Shown: piece after piece, positions 1 to 10,353 of the stretch
How positions within the stretch are numbered: position 1 is the first letter of the stretch
Layout: each line of letters opens with the position of its first letter
NCBI RefSeq assembly: GCF_958298935.1
Contig: NC_084943.1
Location: 12,951,001 to 13,015,000 of the forward strand
From: Phragmites australis
Taxonomy: Eukaryota; Streptophyta; Magnoliopsida; Poales; Poaceae
DNA: 64,000 bases
Direction: 5' to 3'
Notes under the pieces: generated by a model
Told to the model about the DNA's origin: nothing
The model's database searches: none
The model's input: the letters and a program-made list of their open reading frames with translations, nothing else
Made by a program: the position numbers and the translations under genes

Positions 1-1075
1 GGGAGGATATTTCTATGGATTTTGTTTTAGGACTGCCTAGGACAATGAGGGGGAGGGATAGCATATTTGTTGTTGTGGATAGATTTCTAAAATGGCGCAT
101 TTTATACCTTGTCACAAGAACGATAATGCTACAAACATAGCTGATTTGTTTTTCAGGGAAATCATTTGTCTACATGGAGTTCCTAATACTATCGTCTCGG
201 ATCATGACACAAAGTTTTGAGTCACTTTTGGAGATCACTTTGGAATAAATTGGGGACAAAGCTGCTATTTTCTACTACGTGTCATCCCCAAACTGATGGT
301 CCAACAGAGGTCGTCAATCGCACATTATCAACCATGTTACGGGCAGTTCTAAAGAAAAATTTGATGATGTGGGAAGAGTGTTTACCACATATTGTATTTG
401 CTTACAACAGGTCGGTACAGTCCACTACCAAGGTAGGTCCATTCCAAGTAGTGTATGGATTTAATCCCCGTGTTCCTATTGATTTACTACCTTTGCCTAC
501 GTTTGAAAGACTTAATTTAGATGCTAAGAAACATATTGAATTTATTCTTAAGTTGCATGAAACCACTAAAAAGAATATAGAGAACATGACTGAAAAATAT
601 AGGATTTGTGGAAGTAAAGGTAGGAAGGAAATAAAATTTGAACCGGGTGATTTAGTTTGGTTGCATTTGAGGAAGGATAGGTTTCCAGAACTAACAAAGT
701 CAAAGTTGATGTCAAGAGCTGATGAACCATTTAAGATAATTGCGAAAATCAATGACAATGCATACAAATTGGACCTAGCTGCAGATTTTGGGGTTAATCC
801 CACATTTAATATTTCAGATTGAAGCCATATTTGGGAGAAGAAGATGAGCTTGAGTCGAGGACGACTCCAATTCAAGAGGGTGAGGATGATGAGCCCATGG
901 CTCCTTCAGATACGATCAATACTACCAATATTCCTCAAATCATACAAGGTCCAATTACAAGAGCACGTGTACGACAATGAGACAACTAGTGAACTCGTTT
1001 CTCGTTGTTCATGCTTCCTTGAATGGGTTACTACTAAATTCTTGTGATGTTTTATTGCTTAAGAACATGGGAGAA
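1..1075 (+). pseudogene. Ty3/gypsy integrase C-terminal fragment, frameshifted
   Basis: The window opens inside the integrase of a Ty3/gypsy retrotransposon, the enzyme that would insert the element's cDNA. Translation shows the catalytic-core signatures in order: MDFVLGLP with the following VVVDRF, SDHDTKF, then the CHPQTDGPTEVVNR block that supplies the third acidic residue. The C-terminal DNA-binding part follows (GDLVWLHLRKDRFP, then KLMSRADEPFK). The frame is broken near 93, near 217 (a base appears missing after the aspartate motif) and near 822, and TGA stops occur near 1000. After the last break an acidic tail (GEEDELESR) and PITRARVRQ are still readable, which is usual for the pol end of this group. 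The 5' part lies outside the window. The lineage within Ty3/gypsy is not certain, and I see no chromodomain. Confidence 0.88.
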
Positions 1076-2540
1076 GCACCACAACCTTACCCGGACATCA
1101 CCCCTCGAAGGCCAAGGGACCACCGTCGCTCCCTTAGTGGCTAGCGCCGTCCCATCCCTGGCTCTGGGGACTGGCGAAGGCTTCATCCCCACATCTCATT
1201 GCCGCCAAGCACCTCCTGCGTTCAGTGCATAGTTTTCGGAGCCTCGGATTCGTCGTTGCTAGGCCCCGATACAAGATCATGACTCTCCCCTACAGGTGGA
1301 CCTGCAGGCCGCACCCTTCCCGGAGGGCTTCCAGACCCCGAAGATGCCTAAGTTTAGGGGAGAATCAGACCTGAATGAGTTTGTCCGCTCGTACGCCCTC
1401 GCTCTAGAAGCTAACGGAGGTGAACAGACCACAATGGCCAATTGCTTCCCCATCACTTTGGAAGGGGTAGCCCTTCGATGGTTCTGGACGCTGAAATCTG
1501 AGACTATTTTCTCCTAGGCCAAGCTCTGAGACCTCTTCTACAATAGCTTCCAGGGTATCTTCGTTGAGCCGATGACCTCTGGAAGCCTACTCAATGTTAA
1601 ACAATAGCCAGGCGAGACCCTCTGGGATTATTTCTAGAGGTTTTCCCAAACCAAGTCCCAGATTAAGGGCATCTCGAACTCATCAGTCATCGATGGAGCA
1701 ACTAAGGGTCTGGCCGATGGCCCCCTCTACGATCAGTGGAATGGGCCCGGTGCGGTCCATAGAGACCCTCATGTGCAAGTTCGAGGAGTATGCATGCGTG
1801 GAAGAGGAGCAGCTCCCCCGGGGCTCACGCAAGCCACCACAACCCCTAGCGCCGAGCCCAAAAAGTCCACCTTGAAAGAAGGATCCTCTCACGATCGGCC
1901 ATTTTTACCTGGGTCCAGCTCCGAGACCTGTTTTAGAACAACTTCTAGGGTACCTTCATCAAGCCTATGACCTCTAGAAGCCTATTCAATGTTAAACAAT
2001 ACCAAGGCGAGACCATTTGGGATTATTTTTGGAGGTTTACCCAAACCAAGTCCTGGATTAAGGGCATCTCAAACTCATCTGTCATCGACACAGCAACTCA
2101 AAGCCTGGCCAATGGCCCCCTCTACGATCGACTGAATGGGCGCTCGGTGCGGTTTGTAGAGACCCTCATTTGCATGTTTGAGGAGTATGCACGCATGGAA
2201 GAGGAGCAGCTCCACCGAGGGCTCGCGCAAGCCACCACAACCCCTAGTGCTGAGACCAAAAAGTCTGCCTTGCAAGTAGGATCTTCTCACGCTCTTCCCC
2301 TACCAGCAAAAAGGGGCTCCGAAGAGAATAACAGCTCCGTACATCGTAAGGGATGCCTACGACAGTGCCACAACATCCTCAACATCAACATGGGCCGGGG
2401 GGCTCCGAACCTGCCCCATCCTAGGGGCCATAGTCCGGGGTGCCCCGGAGCCTAGCCAGCCTGAGACCATGCCTCGGGCCGATACCCAAAGGAAGGGCTC
2501 TAGTGCACCCAGCAATATGGTTGGTTTTGGAAGGGGTCAT
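1076..2540 (+). pseudogene. Tat-lineage gag fragment with internal duplication
   Basis: This is part of the gag (capsid) gene of a Tat-type Ty3/gypsy element. The best stretch, 1296-1517, reads PFPEGFQTPKMPKFRGES, then ANGGEQTTMANCFPI and ALRWFWTLK, the usual core of retrotransposon gag in this lineage. After a TAG the frame continues in pieces with KGISNSSVID, LANGPLYDRL and EYARMEEEQL. The part from about 1528 to 1890 is repeated at 1923-2288. Stops interrupt every frame, so it cannot give a full protein. The orientation matches the Tat pol relic at 10354-18831. The two may be one element split by the Tekay/hAT material between them, but that is inference because protease and the N-terminal RT are missing. 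Confidence 0.8.
1528..2288 (+). repeat. Direct tandem duplication (~395 bp) in gag relic
   Basis: Two adjacent copies start with GAGACC at 1528 and 1923 and end with GGATCCTCTC at 1881 and GGATCTTCTC at 2279. The offset is 395-398 bp. Copies differ by scattered substitutions and small indels, so the duplication is not recent. Shared landmarks include AATGTTAAACAATA, CCCAAACCAAGTCC, ATTAAGGGCATCTC and GAGGAGTATGCA. Confidence 0.85.
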
Positions 2541-2640
2541 CCGAGGTAGCGGAAAAACAACAATGACTACTTCTAGGTTTGGTGGTGACCACAAACAGAC
2601 GCAGCAATGAAGATGCTTGCGTTCTAGGAGATTGGCTATG

Positions 2641-4440
2641 AAATTTGAGAAACCGTTTGAACAAGGATGTTCATATATCCCAGGAACACAATGCTATGGC
2701 ATGGGTTTTGGTAGATCATCCCCTGAGAGGAAGAACAAAAAGCGGAAATGAGATGGGTGACGGTTGCGACGTGCTGTGGTTGGCAATGGCGTTCAGGTCG
2801 TGTCGCTGCACAAACGAGGATGGGCTCCTAGGGTCATGTAGAAGATTCGATGGGAAACGCTGTGACGTAGTTGGTGCATCCATATAGCTTTTGGATTCAC
2901 AAGGAATGCAAATGCAAATCCGATGCGCACGCAGAACACATCCAGACCAGACAACGGGTATGTCGACCTTGATTTCGATGGTTTGGTTACTCTACTGGTA
3001 GACCTGGTGGTGAGGACGTGGGGAACATCATGGGACATGCATCGGTGAAAGGGCATGGCGAACGGTGCACTAGTTGGCCTGGAACGTTGATTCCAATAAA
3101 CTACAGCGCGGCTGACCGCGATGGTGATGATCTTGGTGGCGTAGATCGGGCTTTGGCCGGGGCTACAGTTTGACTAGGGACTTAGTATGATGCTAAAAAA
3201 GTAGTAAGCGAGGAGAAGAAGGGGTCCTCACCTTTCTTTGATGGTCGAGGAAGGAGGATTCGTGGAGAAGACGACGAGGTAGCGCATCATGGGCTGCGGC
3301 TCCGGTGAACGACGACGCACGGACAGGGCAGCATCGATTTCTAGGGCTTGGTGGCATGGAATAGGGGTAGGAGAGGGCGTGCTACTCGTATTTATAGGGC
3401 TAGGGGTGGCTGGTTGAGGTAGAGTCCAAGCAGAACACGAATCGGGTTCGAGTTCAAGTCGGTTAGGATTTTCTTTTTCATAGCTCTCTATTTAGAGGAT
3501 GATATCTCCATTGTTCGGACTCCAAATGGTACGTTTCTGGACTCTAAATTGTATTACTCAAAAAGATCTACAACCTTGGTCTTCATTGGAACTTCTGAAA
3601 GTACCATCTTGATTTTCAAAAATTCACCACAAGATAAACTATTTGAACTCAGACTTATCTGCGCTGCACTAATTTCGGGGGCTATAACTCCTAGCTTCAT
3701 TATCCAAATGGGGACTTCCATAGGTTCAAATTGAAGTCCTCGAAGATACCTACAACTTTGGTATTGTCAAGATTTGTATTTGAGTCCGTTTTAAAGTACG
3801 AAATTTCATGGGAAGATGAGGCTCTCCAGGACTTTGCGAAAATTTGTAGGACCATCTAGAACACTTGGCTAAGGGTTTGGACTTGAGCAAGATTGAGTCC
3901 AAAGACACTTTAAGTATACGTAGGGTTTAGAAAAAAATTTGCAGAGAAATTTGAATAAGATTTGAATTTGAAATTATCTTGGAGTGAATTTAAGAGAAAC
4001 AAAACTTGAGGTTGAACAAGAATAGGAGCAGATAAAGAGTTTGAATTTGGATTTGGGTAGAATTTGAGAAAGAGTAGAGATTGGCTTTAAACAAGCATTT
4101 GGATAAGATTTGAATTGAACTGGAGAAGGATCAGGTGTGGTCAAGGTTTGAATACATCATGAATTCAAGGATTTTGAATTCCAACCATTAAGATTCTTAA
4201 CATATTCACTATTAAGTTTTGTAAAATCCTTTTTAAAATCTTTTTCACTCAAAACACCAAAGAGGAAAAAAAGAACTCTAATGCATTTACTTGGCTCCTA
4301 GCAAAACTCAGCATATAATGCACAAGAAATAGTAACCTATATTGATTGGTTGATTAAGAAAATAGGTTTTAAACCTATGATATTGGTGAAGGTATTCAAT
4401 AATCTTAATTTTTTTAAAAAGTTGTAAATTATGAAAACCA
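2641..4440 (-). mobile_element. LTR-like region in antisense orientation
   Basis: No coding signature is seen in this 1.8 kb. Read on the minus strand it resembles a long LTR. It has an AT-rich stretch with many TTCAAATT-type words (about 3900-4250), then an AAAGTTGTAGGTATCTTC phrase of the kind found in grass Tekay/Del LTRs (about 3750). A TATA box follows at 3388-3397 with a leader containing AAGCCCTAGAAATCG. The short ORFs here have no recognisable domain. Boundaries and target duplication could not be set, so this could be a solo LTR or a truncated one. Confidence 0.4.
3388..3397 (-). promoter_or_regulatory. TATA box of antisense LTR-like region
   Basis: On the minus strand the sequence reads CCCTATAAATACGAG, a good plant TATA box. 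The C-rich leader-like sequence downstream would be a transcript start region for the LTR-like segment described at 2641-4440. Confidence 0.4.
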
Positions 4441-4572
4441 GGGTGTTCATAGATAGAGAGGATCAACCAATTATTGGAAGATATTTTAAGAGCCAGCACC
4501 TTGAAGTACAAGTAGAGTTGGGATAAAAGCTTACCATATGCAGAGTTCTCCTACAATAATAGCTACCAGGCC

Positions 4573-7500
4573 TAGGCCTGGCAACAGGTCGGGTCGGGTC
4601 AAGGCCCCACGGGTTTTAGACCTAGTGGGGGCAAGGGCGGGGGTGAAATTGGACCCATGAGGGTCGCGGGTTGGGTTCGTGACTAAATTATCACCCGTGG
4701 GGCTTCAATGGGGGACCAAAATAGTATGTGGTCCGTCAAGTCCGTGGAGGCTCGCAGCCAAAAGCCCATTTGCGTTGCAGCCATGCAGGCCCGCACCCCG
4801 CAACCCACCCTGCTAACCCTAGCCGTAGTGCTCACTACTCAACAGCCATCTGCCAGCCCCATCCGGCTCATACGGTATCCACTGAGACCTGAGGTGTCGA
4901 CCGCCATCCGAGCTCTAGCACCCCAAATCCACCACTACCAGGCGCCCGCACCTCCATGCCGTCCTGTGCCAACCCAGAGCCCGTCCCGCCGGCGCCTTCC
5001 ACTGTAGGCGCTAGCCGCCAGGCTCCTGCCGTCCCGCCTGCCGCCCGACCTACAGCGGTGCTGCCTGCCTCGGGCCGCTCCGGGTCCAGCAGCTGCGAGA
5101 CGTCGGCCTTGCGTGCAGCATCCTCTCCCTCCCATCTCTTCCTCCCCTCCTCTGCCCTCGCCGCTGACCGCGTCCTAGGCTTCGACGCCAGGCTCCCTCC
5201 TGCAGTGGTGTCGCCTGCCTCGACAAGTCACCAAGTCTGTAGTTGGCACGACCGCACGAGCCGTGCGCCAATACCACTGCACCGAGGTCCGATCTTCTTT
5301 CTTCCCCTTTCTTCTTCCTCTCCCTACACTTTGTATTTAGTTACATTTTGTGCAGATAAACTGATGTTCCGATCTTCTCTTGGATCTGAGAAAGATTTCA
5401 TTTTCTATATGGTTACATCTTGTGTAGCAATGTAGCATGAAGCAATGTAGATGACTAGATGTTAATTTTGTGCAGAGATTTATTTCCCTCTATTACTACT
5501 CAATTAGTCAATTTTGTGCTGACTGCTGAATTTCCCTCTGTTACTACTCAATTGAAAAAGAACGCCTGACAGTATGCATATTTGACTTGTGGTTATGGTT
5601 GCTTTGTTTCTTCATGGTATGCAGAACATGTCAATTTTTTCATGTTGATTGGAAATATCAACTCCTAGTACTAGTGGATCTTATGCTGGTGGTGCAACTG
5701 GTGCTCATGCTGATGCACAACCATCTAGCTCAGCAGCGCAATTGGAATCTCAAGGTACTCATATTGATGATGTGTTTGAGGTAGAGGATGATGTTACTGT
5801 TGGTAGTAAGAGGAAACTAAAATCTACTGTCTGGCAAGAGTTTAATAGAATTAAAATAAATAATGCATGGAAAGCTAAATGCACATGGTGTAAGAAACTT
5901 CTAGGAGGAGAGACAAGAAATTGTACCAAACACTTGCATGGGCACCTTGAGATTTGTCTAGATCGAGCAGTTAGAAAGGGCTTAAAATAGTCTAGTCTTA
6001 AGTTAACAACAAACCCACAAGATGGGACAATTACCTTAGAGAAACATGTCTTTGATCAAGATGTGGCTAGGAAAGAACTTGCACTTATGATATGTGTCCA
6101 TGAGTACCCTCTATCTATTGCCATGTTGGCTTTTGAAAGTTTTGTGGTGCATTGCAACCTGCATTCAAAGTGGTGTCTAGAAACACAATTAGGAAGGGCA
6201 TACTGGATATGTATGAAATGCAAAAGCATTTTATGGTCAAGTACTTTCATCAATGTCAATCTCGTGTTGCCATCACCACTGACATGTGGACAACAAATCA
6301 TCAAAGGAAAGGCTACATGGAAGTTACAGCACATCACCTTGATGATGAGTGGAGGTTGAAAAGTTTCATTGTGAGGTAATATTGATTTTGTTCTTTCTTT
6401 TCTATATTGGTTCAATTTTATGTTACAGCCCTTCAATCACTACTAAAGTTACCTATGTTGTAATGTGTAGGTTCATTTATGTTCCAACCCCTCATACTGT
6501 CGAAGTGATAACTAATGTTCTTCATGAAGTTCTTCTAGATTGGCACATTGAGAGGAAACTGTCCACTATAACCCTTAATAATTGCAGCACCAACGATGAT
6601 CTCATAGAGAAAATGACAGATAAGTTGCCACTTTCCACTTGTATGTTGAAGGGTAAATTGTTGCATATGTTTTGTGCTTCACACATATTATATCTGATGG
6701 TGAAAGATGGAATGTCTATCTTGGAGCAGGGGATTGAAAGGGTTCGAGATAGTGTTGGATTTTGGGCAGCCACACCTAAAAGGCATGAGAGGTTTCAAAA
6801 AATGGCTTCCCAAATGAACATTAAATATGACAAAAGAATTGCTCTTGATTGTAAAACTAGATGAAATTCAATTTATCTAATGCTTAGCACTAGAATTGGG
6901 TACCAAGAGGTCTTTGAACGCCTTGCTCAACGTGATAAATTGTTTACTCCTTGTTGTCCAACTAAATATGATTGGAAATTTGCTAAAGAACTTTGTGATA
7001 GATTGAAGATGTTCTATGATGTTACTGAGTTATTGTTAAGCACCAGATATGTTACAGCAAATCTTTTTGTTTCCCAAAATATGCAATGTTTATTTGGCTA
7101 TTAGGAAATGGCAAGCTAGCAACAACTATAAGGTAGAAGAAATGAAAAAGTTGATGAAAATTTAATAAATATTGGTCAGATGTTCATGGTTTGATGGCTG
7201 TTGCTGCTGTCCTAGATCCTATGTACAAACTGCAATTGTTGAATGCTCTTTTCCTCAAAATTAATGGGACAGAAAGTGCAGCTAAGGAATCTGTTGAAAA
7301 AGTTAGAGACTTGTTGTACAGCTTGGTATTGCAATACCAAGATACCATGGAGGGTATTGCAACAATCGATGGTTCTGATACTAGAGCTAGTGTTATTGGT
7401 CAGATAAAAGATGATGATGATTGGATTGACACATTCGATAAATACATAGCAAAGCAACCAGCTACGACGTCTTCTTATGTGCTCACAGAGCTGGATTTGT

Positions 7501-8696
7501 ACTTGGAGGATCCACTGCTACCTAGAACACAAGATTTGGATATCATACACTGGTGGCAATTTGCAGGGCTCAAATATCCTACTTTGCGAAAGATTGCTCA
7601 AGATGTTATGGCAATTCCCGTGACAACAGTAGCATCCGAGTCAATATTTAGTACAGATGGGAGGATAGTTAGTCCATCTCGAAGTAGTCTTCTCCAAAAA
7701 TGGTAGAAGCACTTATGTGTATGCAAGCTTGGTCTCAAGCTGATATGTTAGGTAAAAATACTTGTGCATTTCTAAGTTTCAATACTTATGTGTAACTGAC
7801 ATGTTTATGCACTAACTTGTGAACATTGTGTTATTAGGGTATCAATCCACATTTTCGAGCACATTGAGGACTTGTCTTGAGGATGAAGAGGAAGAAATGG
7901 TAATATCATTCTATTGTTTTTGTAAATTGTTATCCTTATCTACTATTTAACACATGAGTGTGCTAATGATGCTCTCTATATTTAGGAGGAACCTGATTCA
8001 GCTATTATTGATTCAATGAAGAATTGGAGGAAGAATTGAAGCTCTACAATTTGTTGTGGCTCCATGTTATCTTTCAGCTATTATTGTTAATTGTTATTTG
8101 GTTATTGGGCAAGACGTGTTGTAATAACTAGTAATGTACTACTCATTTTGTTGTTGGCTTGTAGCTTGTTGCTTTGGCTACTTGCTTACTGGCAAGTGTC
8201 AAGTGTGAAACTGTTATTTATGAATTGTCTTTCATGTGTGAAACTTTGAATTAGGATTCTGGACATGTGAGGATAAAAAAATGTGATGGTTTGCTATTAT
8301 GTAAGGATGCTGATAAAACCATGTTTTCTACTTCTGTATGCATGTTGTTATGTTATTTCTAGGTTGTGTACTTCTGTACATATGTGTGAATGCATGGTTT
8401 ATGGTTTATTTCATTATTTGGTACATCTGCTATTTTGTATACATCATTTTCATGGTTGGGTAACTAGTTCATGGTTTTGTACTTCAAAATGCACATGTTC
8501 TATGGCTATTGCGTGTTCAAAATCCACGGGTCCCCGTCAGGTTTCGGGCCTCTGTCAGGTTTCGGGTCCCCGCGGGGTCGGTTCATTTTTGCACCCGACA
8601 TGTGGTTCAGATTCGGGTTGGGTTTTTTTATTCGGGTTTTGGGTCTGGTGTGTTCTGGTTTGCACCCGGCCCTGACCCGCCCTGTTGCCAGGCCTA
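4573..8696 (+). mobile_element. hAT (Ac-type) transposon
   Basis: Terminal inverted repeats begin TAGGCCTGGCAACAGG at 4573, with the complementary copy ending ...CCTGTTGCCAGGCCTA at 8696. The 8-bp target duplication is ACCAGGCC (4565-4572) and ACCAAGCC (8697-8704), one mismatch. Subterminal regions are rich in GGGTCGGG/CGGGT words at both ends, as in plant hAT elements. Removing the element restores the reading of the interrupted integrase (SYQ followed by ASHKM). From 4573 to about 5620 there is only a GC-rich leader with no convincing coding sequence; the ORFs there are overlapping low-complexity shadows. Confidence 0.93.
5628..8037 (+). pseudogene. hAT transposase, defective
   Basis: This is a DDE transposase of the Ac/hAT superfamily. 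Domains in order: an N-terminal BED zinc finger (CTWCKKLLGGETRNCTKHLH, 5880-5940); the RNase H-like core with ITTDMWTT near 6280 and STITLNNCSTND near 6560; CASHILYLMVKDG near 6680; VLDPMYKLQLL near 7210; and the C-terminal hATC dimerisation region (ELDLYLEDPLLP, IPVTTVASESIFST) at 7485-7660. Exons follow GT-AG introns near 6376-6470, 7750-7838 and 7899-7983. Damage includes a TGA near 5646 just after the likely ATG at 5628, a TAG at 5988, frameshifts near 6119, 7100 and 7700, and a TGA at 6864. The second catalytic aspartate appears as Asn (LNNCSTND, where Ac-type enzymes have VDN). It cannot be active. Confidence 0.9.
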
Positions 8697-9351
8697 ACCA
8701 AGCCAGCCATAAAATGTCTCCATTTGAAGCATTGTATGGAAGAAAGTGTAGAACTCCGTTGTAGTGCAACGAGACTGGAGAAAGCCAAGTGTTTGGACTA
8801 GAAGTTCTTAGAAGAGAAGAAGAGCAAGTTCAGACCATACGAGAAAACTTGAGGATTGCACAGCCTCAACAGAAGAGTTACGCGGATAATTGACGAAGAG
8901 AATTAACCTTCAAAGTTGGAGATATGGTGTACTTGAAAGTTTCGCCTGCCAGAGGTCTCCGCACATTCAAGGTTAAAGGAAAGTTAGCACCTAGGTATAT
9001 TGGACCATTCAAGATAGTTGCCACACATGGAGAGGTAGAATATTAGTTGGAACTACCATCTGCATTGGCCGATGTGCATAACGTCTTTCATATATCTCAA
9101 TTAAAGAAATGTTTAAGAGTGCTAGAGGAACAATTATTTCTAGAAGAAGTGGACCCTAAAGAAGATATGACATATGCAGAATATCCTATCAGAATTTTGG
9201 ACACTGCAGAGCGAACAACAAGAAGAAAGGCTATTAGAATGTCCAAATTTCAGTGGAGTCATCGCTCAGAAGATGAGGCAACCTAGGAGCAAGAAGATCA
9301 TCTGAAGACAGAGTTTTCCCATCTCTTCTCTGATCTTCCTGAATCTCGAGG

Positions 9352-10353
9352 GTATGTTGGTGTGTGCCTGTTGATGTGTTCCAGGCATGGATATCTTGGA
9401 TGGATATGCTTGGTTACCCTTGGGGATTGTTGGCGGTCTTGCCCGGACCATAATAATGACCGGTTCATGGAGAGACCACCCATGACAATAGTACAACCAT
9501 GAGACCAATATGGTACGTCTTGGCTTAGTAATTAGATGTTCTCCCAGTGGTGTATGAGCCAGTTAGATGTGTAGAGAAGGCATGATTACTTCTCGATTCT
9601 ACCTGGCATAAGAGAGGGCTTCTGTGGTGGAGGGTTACTCAACTTATGTACGGTGGTGAAACCTCAGTGGGCAAATGCATAATGGGAGACTCTTTATAAA
9701 AGCCTTGTAGTGATCTCTTGGCACACACCTCATAAGTGTGTAAGGTACCAATGGGTACCGGCATAAGAGTGGATCATGACTTGTGGGTAAAAGTGTACAA
9801 ACTCTGCAGAGTGTCAAACTGAATATTCATCCATACTCACGGTTATTAGCAGCATGAACCCTCACATGATTAGTTGGGTAGATGTTTTCAATGGATGAGA
9901 ATTGGTTGAATTCTCGGAGGTTAAAGAAGATCTTTTGTACTTCTTTCCCTTTTAAAAATAAAACTACTTTTCCATTGTTTAGAGCTAAAATTGGCTTTTA
10001 TGCAAATAACACCCTAGAAAACAGGAAACCTTGAGTTAAACCACAATGTCATATTTTTCCCCCACTTCCTGAGTACTGGAAATACTCACGCTTGTTTTTC
10101 AGAAGGTGAAGCTTTTGGAGAATTTCCTGTAAGTGATGTTGAGTTCTAGGCTTGTGGAGCTTCTAGTCGGCTGCCTGTGCTGTGGAGCTGCGCTGTTTCT
10201 TTTTCTGCTGCTGTGTAATTTTCTTTAGACCCGTGTGTAGTCATTTTGTAACAAATAACATTGTAATAATGAACACTGTGTCTATTATCCACTAACCGAT
10301 CCTGGCGTACATATAGTTTACATTTGGTTTTGGTCTTAAAACCGGGTCTGTCA
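9352..10353 (+). mobile_element. Partial 3' LTR of the Tekay relic
   Basis: There is no coding content. The sequence ends ...AAAACCGGGTCTGTCA at 10353, a CA-ending LTR terminus typical of grass Tekay/Del elements. It follows directly on the chromodomain relic. The 5' part of the LTR and the polypurine tract are missing. The stretch includes TTTGTAACAAATAACATTG, a probable transcript-end region, at about 10245. The next base starts a different (Tat) element. Confidence 0.65.

Larger units (their letters stand above)
4445..9351 (+). pseudogene. Tekay-type integrase C-terminus and chromodomain, split by hAT
   Basis: The piece before the hAT insertion (4445-4572) reads as WDKSLPYAEFSYNNSYQ. It resumes at 8697 with ASHKMSPFEALYGRKCRTPL. 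This is the end of the integrase core of a Tekay/Del chromovirus. The C-terminal part continues: SYADN, RRELTFKVGDMVYLKVSP, KGKLAPRYIGPF, then VHNVFHISQLKKCL. A chromodomain-like tail follows (YPIRILDTAER, then SKFQWSHRSEDEAT and EQEDHLKTEF). Stops at about 8761, 8892, 9044 and 9283 disable it. The protein matches in layout the better preserved copy at 54855-58609. After LPESRG near 9351 the expected polypurine tract and LTR start are missing, so a deletion joins pol directly to mid-LTR. Confidence 0.88.

Noticed and set aside
4708..5435. Proline/alanine-rich ORFs upstream of the hAT transposase
   Set aside because: Overlapping frames on both strands in a GC-rich leader, with no domain and no continuity into the BED exon.
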